64,000 nt of DNA from Clusia tigrina (taxonomy: Eukaryota; Arthropoda; Insecta; Diptera; Clusiidae). Below the pieces are notes generated by a model. The model saw nothing but the letters and a program-made list of their open reading frames with translations, made no database searches and was not told the DNA's origin. Position numbers and translations under genes: made by a program. The DNA lies in the NCBI GenBank assembly GCA_920105625.2, contig CAKKTE020000369.1, positions 1 to 64,000 on the forward strand, written 5' to 3'. This document shows, piece by piece, positions 52,901 through 62,918 of the stretch. Every line of letters begins with the position of its first letter. The first letter of the stretch is position 1.

Positions 52901-55900
52901 TCAAGGGTCGCATAGCTATGAGCGTTAACTTGACAAGAGGCTCGAGTACTTTATTTTCACAAAATTTCAAGATTTTATGACGCTCCAGTAAAAAGTTACA
53001 AGCATTTGAATGTTGCAACCTTTGATAGGTGTAGGATGCACTGTATAGAAGTTAGGGCCATTTGAAGTTTTATTAGAGTTTGATTTGGGACTCAAGGGTT
53101 GAATAGCTATGAGCGATAGCTTAAATTGATAAGAGGCTCGAGTACTTTATTTTCGCAAAATTTGAAGATTTTATGACGTTCCAGTAAAAAGTTACAAGCA
53201 TTGGAATGTTGCAAACCTTGATAGGTATAGGACGCTCCGTAGAGAAGTTAGGACAATTTGTAGTTTTATCAGTGTTTGATTTGGGACTCAAGGGTAGCAT
53301 AGCTATGAGCGATAGCTTAAATTGACAAGAGGCTCGAGGACTTTATTGTCACAAAATTTCAAGATTTTTTGACGCTCCAGTATAAAGTTACAAGCATTTA
53401 AATGTTGCAAACTTTGAAAGGTATAGGACGCACCATTTTGAAGTTAGGGCCATGTGAAGTTTTATTAGTGTTTGATTTGGGACTCAAGGGTAGCATAGCT
53501 ATGAGCGATAGCTTAAATTGATAAGAGGCTCGAGGACTTTATTTTCACAAAATTTCAAGATTTTATGACGTTCCAGTAAAAAGTTACAAGCATTTGAATG
53601 TTGCAAACCTTGATAGGTATAGGAAGCTCCGTAGAGAAGTTAGGACCATTTGTAGTTTTATCAGTGTTTGATTTGGGACTCAAGGGTAGCATAGCTATGA
53701 GCGATAGCTTAAATTGGCAAGAGGCTCGAGGACTTTATTGTCACAAAATTTCAAGATATTTTGACGCTCCAGTATAAAGTTACAAGCATTTGAATGTTGG
53801 AAACTTTGAAAGGTATAGGACGCACCATATTGAAGTTAGGGCCATGTGAAGTATTATCAGTGTTTGATTTGGGACTCAAGGGTAGCATAGCTATGATCGA
53901 TAGCTTAAATTGATAAGAGGCTCAAGTACTTTATTTTTAAAAATTTCAAGATTTTATGACGCTCCAGTAAAAAGTTACAAGCATTTGAATGTTGCAAACC
54001 TTGATAGGTATAGGACGCTCCGCAGAGAAGTTAGGACCATTTGAAGTTTTATCAGTATTTGATTAGGGACTCAAGGGTAGCATAGCTATGAGCGATAGCT
54101 TAAATTGATAAGAGGCTCGAGTACTTTATTTTCACAAAATTTCAAGGTTTTATGACGCTCCAGTAAAAAGTTACAAGCATTTGATTGTTGCAAATTTTGA
54201 TAGGTGTAGGACGCACCTTATCGATGTTAGGGCCATTTGAAGATTTAGCAGTGTTTGTTTTGGGACTCAAGGGTAGCATAGCTATGAGCGATAGCTTAAA
54301 TTGACGGGAGGCTCGAGTACTTTATTTTCACAAAATTTCAAGATTTTATGACGCTTCAGTAAAAAGTTACAAGCATTTGAATGTTGCAAACTATGGTAGG
54401 TATAGGACGCACCATATAGAAGTAAGGGCCATTTGCAGTTTTATCAGTGTTTGATTTGGGACTCAAGGGTCGCATACCTATGAGCGTTAACTTAAATTGA
54501 CAAGAGGCTCGAGTACTTTAATTTCACAAAATTTCAAGATTTTATGACGCTCCAGTAAAAAGTTACAAGCATTTGAATGTTGCAACCTTGTATAGGTGTA
54601 GGATGCACTGTATAGAAGTTAGGACCATTTGAAGTTTTATTAGAGTTTGATTTGGGACTCAAGGGTTGAATAGCTATGAGCGATAGCTTAAATTGATAAG
54701 AGGCTCGAGTACTTTATTTTCACAAAATTTCAAGATTTTATGACGCTTCAGTAAAAAGTTACAAGCATTTTGAATGTTGCAAACTATGGTAGGTATAGGA
54801 CGCACCATATAGAAGTTAGGGCCATTTGCAGTTTTATCAGTGTTTGATTTGGGACTCAAGGGTCGCATAGCTATGAGCGTTAACTTGACAAGAGGCTCGA
54901 GTACTTTATTTTCACAAAATTTCAAGATTTTATGACGCTCCAGTAAAAAGTTACAAGCATTTGAATGTTGCAACCTTTGATAGGTGTAGGATGCACTGTA
55001 TAGAAGTTAGGGCCATTTGAAGTTTTATTAGAGTTTGATTTGGGACTCAAGGGTTGAATAGCTATGAGCGATAGCTTAAATTGATAAGAGGCTCGAGTAC
55101 TTTATTTTCGCAAAATTTGAAGATTTTATGACGTTCCAGTAAAAAGTTACAAGCATTGGAATGTTGCAAACCTTGATAGGTATAGGACGCTCCGTAGAGA
55201 AGTTAGGACAATTTGTAGTTTTATCAGTGTTTGATTTGGGACTCAAGGGTAGCATAGCTATGAGCGATAGCTTAAATTGACAAGAGGCTCGAGGACTTTA
55301 TTGTCACAAAATTTCAAGATTTTTTGACGCTCCAGTATAAAGTTACAAGCATTTGAATGTTGCAAACTTTGAAAGGTATAGGACGCACCATATTGAAGTT
55401 AGGGCCATGTGAAGTTTTATTAGTGTTTGATTTGGGACTCAAGGGTAGCATAGCTATGAGCGATAGCTTAAATTGATAAGACGCTCGAGTACTTTATTTT
55501 CACAAAATTTCAAGATTTTATGACGTTCCAGTAAAAAGTTACAAGCATTTGAATGTTGCAAACCTTGATAGGTATAGGACGCTCCATAGAGAAGTTAGGA
55601 CCATTTGTAGTTTTATCAGTGTTTGATTTGGGACTCAAGGGTAGCATAGCTATGAGCGATAGATTAAATTGACAAGAGGCTCGAGGACTTTATTGTCACA
55701 AAATTTCAAGATGTTTTGACGCTCCAGTATAAAGTTACAAGCATTTGAATGTTGCAAACTTTGAAAGGTATAGGACGCACCATATTGAAGTTAGGGCCAT
55801 GTGAAGTTTTATCAGTGTTTGATTTGGGACTCAAGGGTAGCATAGCTATGAGCGATAGCTTAAATTGATAAGAGGCTCGAGTACTTTATTTTCACAAAAT

Positions 55901-58900
55901 ATCAAGATTTTATGACGCTCCAGTAAAAAGTTACAAGCATTTGAATTTTGCAAACCTTGATAGGTATAGGACGCTCCGCAGAGAAGTTAGGACCATTTGA
56001 AGTTTTATCACTATTTGATTAGGAACTCAAGGGTAGCATAGCTATGAGCGATAGCTTAAATTGATAAGAGGCTCGAGTACTTTATTTTCACAAAATTTCA
56101 AGCTTTTATGACGCTCCAGTAAAAAGTTACAAGCATTTGATTGTTGCAAATTTTGATAGGTGTAGGACGCAGCTTATCGATGTTAGGGCCATTTGAAGAT
56201 TTAGCAGTGTTTGTTTTGGGACTCAAAGGTAGCATAGCTATCAGCGATTGCTTAAATTGACGAGAGGCTCGAGTACTTTATTTTCACAAAATTTCAAGAT
56301 TTATGACGCTTCAGTAAAAAGTTACAAGCATTTGAATGTTGCAGACTATGGTAGGTATATGACGCACCATATAGAAGTTAGGGCCATTTGCAGATTTATC
56401 AGTGTTTGATTTGGGACTCAAGGGTCGCATAGCTATGAGCGTTAACTTAAATTGACAAGAGGCTCGAGTACTTTATTTTCACAAAATTTCAAGATTTTAT
56501 GACGCTCCAGTAAAAAGTTAAAAGCATTTAAATGTTGCAACCTTTGATAGGTGTAGGATGCACTGTATAGAAGTTAGGGCCATTTGAAGTTTTATTAGAG
56601 TTTGATTTGGGACTCAAGGGTTGAATAGCTATGAGCGATAGCTTGAATTGACAAGAGGCTCGAGTACTTTATTTTCACAAAATTTGAGGATTTTATGATG
56701 CTCCAGTAAAAAGTTACAAGCATTTGAATGTTGCAACCTTTGATAAGTGTAGGAGGGCCATTTGAAGTTTTATTAGAGTGTGATTTGGTACTCAAGGGTT
56801 GAATAGCTATGAGCGATAGCTTAAATTGATAAGAGGTTCGAGTAATTTATTTTCACAAAATTTGAAGATTTTATGACGTTCCAGTAAAAAGTTACAAGCA
56901 TTTGAATGTTGCAAACCTTGATAGGTAGAGGACGCTCCGTAGAGAAGTTAGGACCATCTGTAGTTTTATCAGTGTTTGATTTGGGACTCAATGGTAGCAT
57001 AGCTATGAGCGATAGCTTAAATTGACAAGAGGCTCGAGGACTTTATTGTCACAAAATTTCAAGATTTTTTGACGCTCCTGTATAAAGTTACAAGCATTTG
57101 AATGTTGCAAACTTTGAAAGGTATAGGATGCACCATATTGAAGTTAGGGCCATGTGAAGTTTTATCAGTGTTTGATTTGGGACTCAAGGGTATCATAGCT
57201 ATGAGCGATAGCTTAAATTGATAAGAGGCTCGAGTACTTTATTTTCACAAAATTTCAAGATTTTATGACGCTCCAGTAAAAAGTTATAAGCATTTGAATG
57301 TTGCAAACCTTGATAGGTATAGGATGCTCCGAAGAGAAGTTAGGACCATTTGAAGTTTTATCAGTATTTGATTTGCGACTCAAGGGTAGCATAGCTATGA
57401 GCGATAGCTTAAATTGGTAAGAGGCTCGAGTACTTAATTTTCACAAAATTTCAAGATTTTTTCACGCTCCAGTATAAAGTTACAAGCATTTGAATGTTGC
57501 AAACTTTGAACGGTATTGGTCGCACTATATAGAAGTTAGGGCCATTTGAAGTTTTATCAGTGTTTGATTTGGGACTTAAGGGTAGCATAGCTATGAGCGT
57601 TAACTTAAATTGACAAGAGGCTCGAGTACTTTATTTTCACAAAATTTCAAGGTTTTATGACGCTCCAGTAAAAAGTTACAAGCATTTGAAAGTAGCAAAC
57701 TATGGTAGGTATAGGACGCGCCATTTGCTGTTTTATCAGTATTTGATTTGGGACTCAAGGGTCGCTTAGCTATGAGCGTTAACTTAAATTGACAAGAGGC
57801 TCGAGTACTTTATTTTCACAAAATTTCAAGATTTTATGACGCTTCAGTAAAAAGTTACAAGCATTTGAATGTTGCAAACTATGGTAGGTATAGGACGCAC
57901 CATATAGAAGTTAGGGCCATTTGTAGTTTAATCAGTGTTTGATTTGGGACTCAAGGGTCGCATAGCTATGAGCGTTAACTTAAATTGACAAGAGGCTCGA
58001 GTACTTTATTTTCACAAAATTTCAAGATTTTATGACACTCCAGTAAAAAGTTACAAGCATTTGAATGTTGCAACCTTTGATAGGTGTAGGATGCACTGTA
58101 TAGAAGTTAGGGCCATTTGAAGTTTTATTAGAGTTTGATTTGGGACTCAAGGGTTGAATAGCTATGAGCGATAGCTTAAATTGATAAGAGGCTCGAGTAC
58201 TTTATTTTCACAAAATTTGAAGATTTTATGACGTTCCAGTAAAAAGTTACAAGCATTTGAATGTTGCAAACCTTGATAGGTATAGGAAGCTCCGTAGAGA
58301 AGTTAGGACCATTTGTAGTTTTATCAGTATTTGATTTGGGACTCAAGGGTAGCATAGCTATGAGCGATAGCTTAAATTGACAAGAGGCTCGAGGACTTGC
58401 TTGTCACAAAATTTCAAGATTTTTGACGCTCCAGTATAAAGTTACAAGCATTTGAATGTTGCAAACTTTGAAAGGTATAGGACGCACCATATTGAAGTTA
58501 GGGCCATGTGAAGTTTTATCAGTGTTTGATTTGGGACTCAAGGGTAGCATAGCTATGAGCGATAGCTTAAATTGATAAGAGGCTCGAGTACTTTATTTTC
58601 ACAAAATTTCAAGATTTTATGACGCTTCAGTAAAATGTTACAAGCATTTGAATGTTGCAAACTATGGTTGGTATAGGACGCATCATATAGAAGATAGGGC
58701 CATTTGAAGTTTTATTAGAGTTTGATTTGGGACTCAAGGGTTGAATAGCTATGAGCGATAGCTTAAATTGATAAGAGGCTCGAGTACTTTATTTTCACAA
58801 AATTTGAAGATTTTAAGATGATCCAGTAAAAAGTTACAAGCATTTGAATGTTGCAACCTTTGATAAGTGTAGGAGGGCCATTTAAAGTTTTATTAGAGTT

Positions 58901-59159
58901 TGATTTGGGACTCAAGGGTTGAATAGCTATGAGCGATAGCTTAAATTGATAAGAGGCTCGAGTACTTTATTTTCACAAAATTTGAAGATTTTATGACGTT
59001 CCAGTAAAAATTACAAGCATTTGAATGTTGCAAACCTTGATAGGTATAGGACGCTCCGTAGAGAAGTTAGGACCATTTGTAGTTTTATCAGTGTTTGATT
59101 TGGGACTCAAGGGTAGAATAGCTATGAGCGATAGCTTAAATTGACAAGAGGCTCGAGGA

Positions 59160-59166
59160 CTTTATT
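59160..59166. repeat. Target-site duplication, left copy (CTTTATT)
   Basis: The satellite reads GGCTCGAGGACTTTATT and then runs into the TTA-repeat tail of the element. The same 7 bases, CTTTATT, restart the satellite at 62,912. Intact monomers elsewhere read GAGGACTTTATTGTCAC, so removing the element and one 7-bp copy restores a normal monomer. The right edge is slightly uncertain because the tail also consists of TTA units. Confidence 0.85.
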
Positions 59167-59179
59167 ATTATTATTATTA
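59162..59179 (-). repeat. (TAA)n 3' tail of the retrotransposon
   Basis: Six TTA units on the + strand, which read TAA on the element strand, lie at the 3' end of the element; the first one or two merge with the target-site duplication. A short microsatellite tail instead of poly(A) is usual for I-, CR1- and RTE-like LINEs. The target sequence on the element strand is AATAAAG, so the tail and target share TAA and may have base-paired during priming. Confidence 0.85.
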
Positions 59180-59486
59180 ATTTACGTTCACCTTGGGACA
59201 TTAAGGCAAAACCTTGTAAGATTGTCCCAATAACATGAAATGATACATTTAGTACAATAATCCGGACTTAGTTTAAACTTATACTATAAAATACAATAGC
59301 TCACAGAGTACAAAAACAGAACATTACAATATGAATTTCAACAATTCATCTTTCAATACAAAACAGCTTTGAATCAATAAAAATGTACAGCTTTAAATTT
59401 GTTATTAGTCACAAAAGGATGCATACATATAAACAGTGTACGCGGTCACACACAATCCATAGCACAACCCAATTCAGCTCATAAAT
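59180..59486 (-). other. Retrotransposon 3' untranslated region
   Basis: About 307 bases between the ORF2 stop and the TAA tail. It is AT-rich with no ORF of note. The only structure seen is the hairpin at 59,193-59,230 close to the tail. No similarity to the satellite is visible, so the region belongs to the element. Confidence 0.8.
59193..59230 (-). other. 3' UTR hairpin of the retrotransposon
   Basis: Outer stem: TTGGGACA (59,193-59,200) pairs perfectly with TGTCCCAA (59,223-59,230). Inside it AAGG (59,203-59,206) pairs with CCTT (59,212-59,215) around a CAAAA loop, leaving a small asymmetric bulge. It lies 13 bases from the TAA tail on the template. In several LINE families the reverse transcriptase recognises a stem-loop at the RNA 3' end, so this is a reasonable candidate for that signal; the role is inferred from position and shape only. 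Confidence 0.6.
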
Positions 59487-62336
59487 TCATTGCCCCTGGA
59501 AGTGTTTATTAAGCTCAATTTTGAATAGATTAGCATTGCCAATACCTTGAATCCGTACAGGCAGTGAATTCCAAAGTCTCACAGCATTAACGAAAAATTG
59601 ACGATCAGACATAAGTGAGGAATGTCTTAACGGGACAAGCCGATTAGAACGGCCAGAGCGAGTAAATTTAAGGCGCCTAAACAAATATGGAGGCTCCCGA
59701 GTGCAAATAATCTTATGCAACAATAGAATACTTCGAGTGTCAAGAAGCTGATCGAATGTGATGTGAAAAAGTTCTATTGCGCGCCTAGACACATGATCTC
59801 TTCGACTTAAACCATAAATGTACCTCGTTATAGTGTTAAATAACACATTGAGTTTTCGTTTACTTACTGCATCACAATTCCCAAATATTTCACAACCATA
59901 TAACATAGTTGGGAAAAGGTAGGACTTGGCTAGTATCATTCTAATCCTGAAAGGCGTAAAATATTGCGTAGCCCATAGGGATCGTAGCATACCATAGACT
60001 TTACCAACCGTTACTGCAATATGATTATTACACGATAGAGCACCATCAAATATGACCCCCAAATTTTTAATCACATTTACATAATTAATTGCCGATGAAT
60101 GCATAAATATCCCAGGGAGGCCCGCGGTTATGATGTGTTTCTTGTAGATCACCAAACACTTAGATTTAGCCGGATTAAGACACAAACCATTCCTTCCTGC
60201 CCATACATATATATTATTCAGGTCTTTATTAATTTTGGTGACACAATCGGCAACTTCGTTCGGTGTACAACTGATGTAAATCTGAACATCGTCAGCATAC
60301 ATTTGAATATTACAATATTGTAAGACAGTCGGCAAGTCATTTATGTATATGCAAAAGAGAAGTGGACCCAAAATGGAGCCCTGTGGCACACCTCGAGCCA
60401 CAGAAAGAAAATTAGATGCCACAACAGTACTGCTACACGGTTGGTAAACCGCCTGTGTTCTATCTGTGAGGTACGATTTTAATAACTTTACCGCAGTGGG
60501 TGAGAAGTTATACATTTTCGATAGTTTTGTACATAAAATATCATGGTCAACACAGTCAAACGCTTTAGAATGGTCCAACAGTGTCAAGAAACACATCCTA
60601 TTAGAGTCAAGTGTCACCCGAATATCTTCCACTACATCAATTAGGGCCGTTATGCAGCTCCGCCTTGGTGTAAAACCAGATTGTCTTTCAGTGATAATCC
60701 CATTTCCCGATAAAAATTTCCTCATTTGTTTAGCCATAAGTGATTCAAATACTTTAGACAAATATGGCAAAATAGCAATTGGTCGATAGTCATTGTCTGA
60801 CTTTGGTGTGGGCAGAATTTTTGCCACCTTCCAACATGTTGGAAATGTTGATGTCATTATCGCTGTATTAAAAATATGGGTAATGACCGGAAGCAGCCCA
60901 GGAAGAAGTGCCTTAACAAAAACGGGATGAATCTCATCAGTACCACAAGCATTCGACTTTACACTCAAAAAACACTCTAACACATCCGACTCCTCTACAC
61001 CACCAAAACCAAACATACACTCAGAAGACACAAGACTACAATAATCTAAATAACTATTCCCATGCACTGGTTCGATCGGGAGGTTAACAAACCTCTGATT
61101 CAGCTCGTTAAGATCAGAATCAATATTTGGAAGTGCACCGCTCTTCCCCAAGCCAATACCCCGAATATGTCTCCACGTCTGATTGCTACTTACAGCATTA
61201 GAGAATTTACCCTCATAATATTTACATTTAGCAATCCTAACCTCCTTTATGACCTGTCTTCTAAAGTTTCTATATGTTTCGTGAAAAAGAGGTATCTTGT
61301 AACGTTTCCATCGTTTATATGCTGCGTCACGTAAGTCTATTAATGTCTTTATTTTATTGTTAAACCAAGGCCGCACTCCATGGCGTATAGAGAGCACTTT
61401 TTCCGGAACAAATTCATCGAAAAGTTGCTTTATGTTAGAATGCAGGTACTCCACTTTGTCATTTATTGAGGTCATCAGCAGGATTGAATCCCAATCGACA
61501 CTGTCGAGCTTAGTACATAAATGTTGGTAGTCAATATTATTGAAGTCACGATAACTTATAATATTTGGCGTAATTTTAAGTTTAAAATCAATTGTCAGAA
61601 AAATTAAGTCATGTTTAGAGAAACAAGTGGCTGAGAGCTGTTCATACAGTTTAACCTTCCCTCTATCGTCAACAAAATATAAATCCAACAGTGAACTGTT
61701 AGTTTTTGTAAAGTGAGTCGGTGACAATAAATTTACCGAGACCAAACCCAATGCATACATTTCAGATATCAATCCATTCTCAATCAAGAGATTGCTGTTG
61801 AAGTCCCCTGAAACCACAATACTTTGAAAATTCAACGAAATCCCCCGAAGATGGTCTAGAAACAATTGCATATCAATTCTACAATTTGGTCTATAAACAC
61901 AACCAACAAGTAGACTCTCAACACCATTGCAAACACTTAAGAATACATATTCAATTTCACTATCAATACCCGATTTACTGTGGATGTGGCAAGCAATGTC
62001 ATCCCGCACAAAAATAGCTACCCCCCCAGCATGGCTCACTCTATCAGATCGAAACAGCCTGTAACCATTAACTCTGAACAAGTTGTTCTGCATTGATGGC
62101 ACAAACCAAGTTTCCGAGACACAAATCAGATCTACCTCTGACCCCTCAAACAAGTATCTAAATTCATCAATTTTGCCAACCAAGCTCTGTGCATTAATAT
62201 GACATATCTTTGTTCCCATTTCAATTCGGCTAAGAATACGAATCATATCAAAGTTAGTTTCATTGGAATTCACTGAAGACTTAATTAAAGCATTCATATT
62301 TGTAGCAAGCAAGTAAAGGCATGGCAATACCGGCAC
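59487..62336 (-). CDS. LINE ORF2: endonuclease-reverse transcriptase, 949 aa
   Basis: The protein nicks target DNA and copies the element RNA from the nick (target-primed reverse transcription). Residues 43-250 form an APE-type endonuclease: HINAQSL (Asn48), SETW (Glu75), VYRP (147-150), GDFN (Asp178, Asn180) and a C-terminal SKHD (His242). Residues 470-735 form the reverse transcriptase: a fingers segment ending YRPIAILPYLSKVFE, motif A LLDHSKAFD (Asp588), motif B GVPQGSILGP (649-658) and motif C YADD (680-683). The tail includes a late LWNSLP motif (921-926) common in Jockey/CR1-like proteins; no RNase H domain or zinc knuckle is seen. The frame is unbroken and of usual length. The first Met (62,336) is used here, but Met40 (62,219), three residues before the endonuclease core, is an equally plausible start. 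No catalytic residue is missing. Confidence 0.95.
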   Translation of the reverse strand: MPVLPCLYLLATNMNALIKSSVNSNETNFDMIRILSRIEMGTKICHINAQSLVGKIDEFRYLFEGSEVDLICVSETWFVPSMQNNLFRVNGYRLFRSDRVSHAGGVAIFVRDDIACHIHSKSGIDSEIEYVFLSVCNGVESLLVGCVYRPNCRIDMQLFLDHLRGISLNFQSIVVSGDFNSNLLIENGLISEMYALGLVSVNLLSPTHFTKTNSSLLDLYFVDDRGKVKLYEQLSATCFSKHDLIFLTIDFKLKITPNIISYRDFNNIDYQHLCTKLDSVDWDSILLMTSINDKVEYLHSNIKQLFDEFVPEKVLSIRHGVRPWFNNKIKTLIDLRDAAYKRWKRYKIPLFHETYRNFRRQVIKEVRIAKCKYYEGKFSNAVSSNQTWRHIRGIGLGKSGALPNIDSDLNELNQRFVNLPIEPVHGNSYLDYCSLVSSECMFGFGGVEESDVLECFLSVKSNACGTDEIHPVFVKALLPGLLPVITHIFNTAIMTSTFPTCWKVAKILPTPKSDNDYRPIAILPYLSKVFESLMAKQMRKFLSGNGIITERQSGFTPRRSCITALIDVVEDIRVTLDSNRMCFLTLLDHSKAFDCVDHDILCTKLSKMYNFSPTAVKLLKSYLTDRTQAVYQPCSSTVVASNFLSVARGVPQGSILGPLLFCIYINDLPTVLQYCNIQMYADDVQIYISCTPNEVADCVTKINKDLNNIYVWAGRNGLCLNPAKSKCLVIYKKHIITAGLPGIFMHSSAINYVNVIKNLGVIFDGALSCNNHIAVTVGKVYGMLRSLWATQYFTPFRIRMILAKSYLFPTMLYGCEIFGNCDAVSKRKLNVLFNTITRYIYGLSRRDHVSRRAIELFHITFDQLLDTRSILLLHKIICTREPPYLFRRLKFTRSGRSNRLVPLRHSSLMSDRQFFVNAVRLWNSLPVRIQGIGNANLFKIELNKHFQGQ

Positions 62337-62569
62337 TATTGTTAATCTCTATGCCCAAGAGTAGCTTCCAAAAGAATTTGAAGTAGCGCAACGAACTGTG
62401 GATAACCGTGCAAACTAGTGACTGACTTAAAACTATATATATGAATTTTACATCAGAACACTCAAAATAGTACAAATTAAAGAGTAAATAAACAATACAG
62501 CAATTTAAACTTACATCTACAAAAATTTGTTGAGAGAAATCAATTATGCAGCAGTAAAAATTGTGAGAG
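62337..62569 (-). other. Spacer between ORF1 and ORF2 of the retrotransposon
   Basis: 233 AT-rich bases separate the ORF1 stop from the first ORF2 Met. A 101-codon frame crosses it (62,586-62,281), overlapping both neighbours in other frames. Its composition (rich in Cys, Ile, Phe, Tyr) resembles no known domain and it is probably chance. How ORF2 would be translated (reinitiation, internal entry or an upstream start) cannot be read from the sequence. Confidence 0.6.
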
Positions 62570-62911
62570 CTATTGATCCTCTCCACGAAAAAAACTGCTC
62601 ATCTGCTGAATTGAGTCTATGTGCTTTGCCCCTTCACTCTCTGTGCTCTTTACATAAACCAAGCCCCTCAAAGTAAAAACCGCGAACAGTTGTTTTTGCT
62701 TTTTCAAGCGGACTGCCGCACGCATTATATCATAATTTACCTTTGTGAGACATTCGTTCATATAAATTGGGACAGTAGAGTCGAATCCAGCATGCTGTAA
62801 TTGTAAGGTACCATGTGTCTCACGTTTAAAGTTCGCAATAGACTTTAATACGAAGTTCTTGTCGTAGGGTGTTGCCAGTTTTACCATTATAACAGGATCA
62901 CCGGTAGAGTC
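62570..62911 (-). pseudogene. LINE ORF1, 3' fragment (C-terminal 113 codons)
   Basis: ORF1 proteins of LINEs bind the element RNA. Only the C-terminus is left, beginning DSTGDPVIMVKLATPYDKN and ending FFRGEDQ. The pattern of a charged strand (VIMVKLA), a Lys/Arg-rich helix, then IYMNECLTK, a helix with RAAVRLKKQK, and FTLRGLVYVKSTES matches the baculovirus-FP-like C-terminal domain found in ORF1 of many insect LINEs. The first element codon (GAC) starts exactly at the insertion junction. The frame continues four codons into the satellite (VTIK, GTG-initiated), which is not an authentic start. The N-terminal part, usually with coiled coil or zinc fingers, is lost through 5' truncation. The domain assignment rests on remembered family patterns; the truncation is seen directly. 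Confidence 0.72.
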
Positions 62912-62918
62912 CTTTATT
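62912..62918. repeat. Target-site duplication, right copy (CTTTATT)
   Basis: Seven bases identical to 59,160-59,166, followed at once by GTCACAAAATTTC, the normal continuation of the interrupted satellite monomer. The preceding base (C) differs from that at the left copy (A), so the duplication cannot be longer than 7 bp in that direction. Confidence 0.85.

Larger units (their letters stand above)
44900..59159 (+). repeat. Satellite array, block D: GCGTTAACTT-type monomers
   Basis: About 73 monomers rich in the class with CATAGCTATGAGCGTTAACTT, which destroys the right arm of the monomer dyad, alternating with GGGTTGAATAGC and GAGGCTCGAGGACTTTATTG classes. A short monomer lacking 18 bp (GTGTAGGAGGGCCATTTG) recurs at about 46,666, 48,408, 50,150, 51,880, 56,750 and 58,870. 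The left part is a regular 1,742-bp higher-order repeat, and the right part is a looser arrangement of the same monomers. The block ends where the retrotransposon is inserted. Confidence 0.95.
59167..62911 (-). mobile_element. 5'-truncated non-LTR (LINE) retrotransposon
   Basis: A 3.7-kb insertion with the hallmarks of target-primed reverse transcription. It has a 7-bp target-site duplication, a (TAA)n 3' tail, no terminal repeats, and a 5' end that begins in the middle of ORF1. In element order on the minus strand it holds an ORF1 3' fragment (62,911-62,570), a 233-bp spacer, a complete ORF2 (62,336-59,487), and a 3' UTR with a hairpin. ORF2 has an APE-type endonuclease and a YADD reverse transcriptase but no RNase H domain after it. 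That and the FP-like ORF1 domain point to the Jockey/CR1 side of the LINE tree; the exact clade is not settled. The surrounding monomer is uninterrupted, so it is a single simple insertion. Confidence 0.93.

Noticed and set aside
38470..54973. 72-101-codon minus-strand ORFs in blocks C and D
   Set aside because: They run across monomer boundaries where an indel happens to keep a frame open, and the product repeats the same segment twice. Repeat read-through, not genes.
1..59159. CRISPR array
   Set aside because: The regular ~196-bp periodicity has no unique spacers; whole monomers are similar end to end and the context is eukaryotic.
61066..61085. Pol III B-box-like GGTTCGATCGG
   Set aside because: Lies within ORF2 codons, lacks the full B-box end and has no suitable A box or tRNA fold around it.
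60099..61334. Plus-strand ORFs of 74-107 codons inside the retrotransposon
   Set aside because: Antisense shadows of the 949-codon ORF2, whose endonuclease and reverse transcriptase motifs fix the real frame.
62505..62520. Possible splice donor (GTAAGT on the minus strand) in the ORF1-ORF2 spacer
   Set aside because: A single hexamer match without a convincing acceptor or branch site; LINE transcripts are normally unspliced.
62281..62586. 101-codon minus-strand ORF between ORF1 and ORF2
   Set aside because: Overlaps both real ORFs in other frames, is low in complexity and matches no known domain; best treated as spacer.
59167..62911. LTR retrotransposon or DNA transposon
   Set aside because: There are no terminal direct or inverted repeats, no integrase, protease or transposase. 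The TAA tail and APE-type endonuclease identify a LINE.
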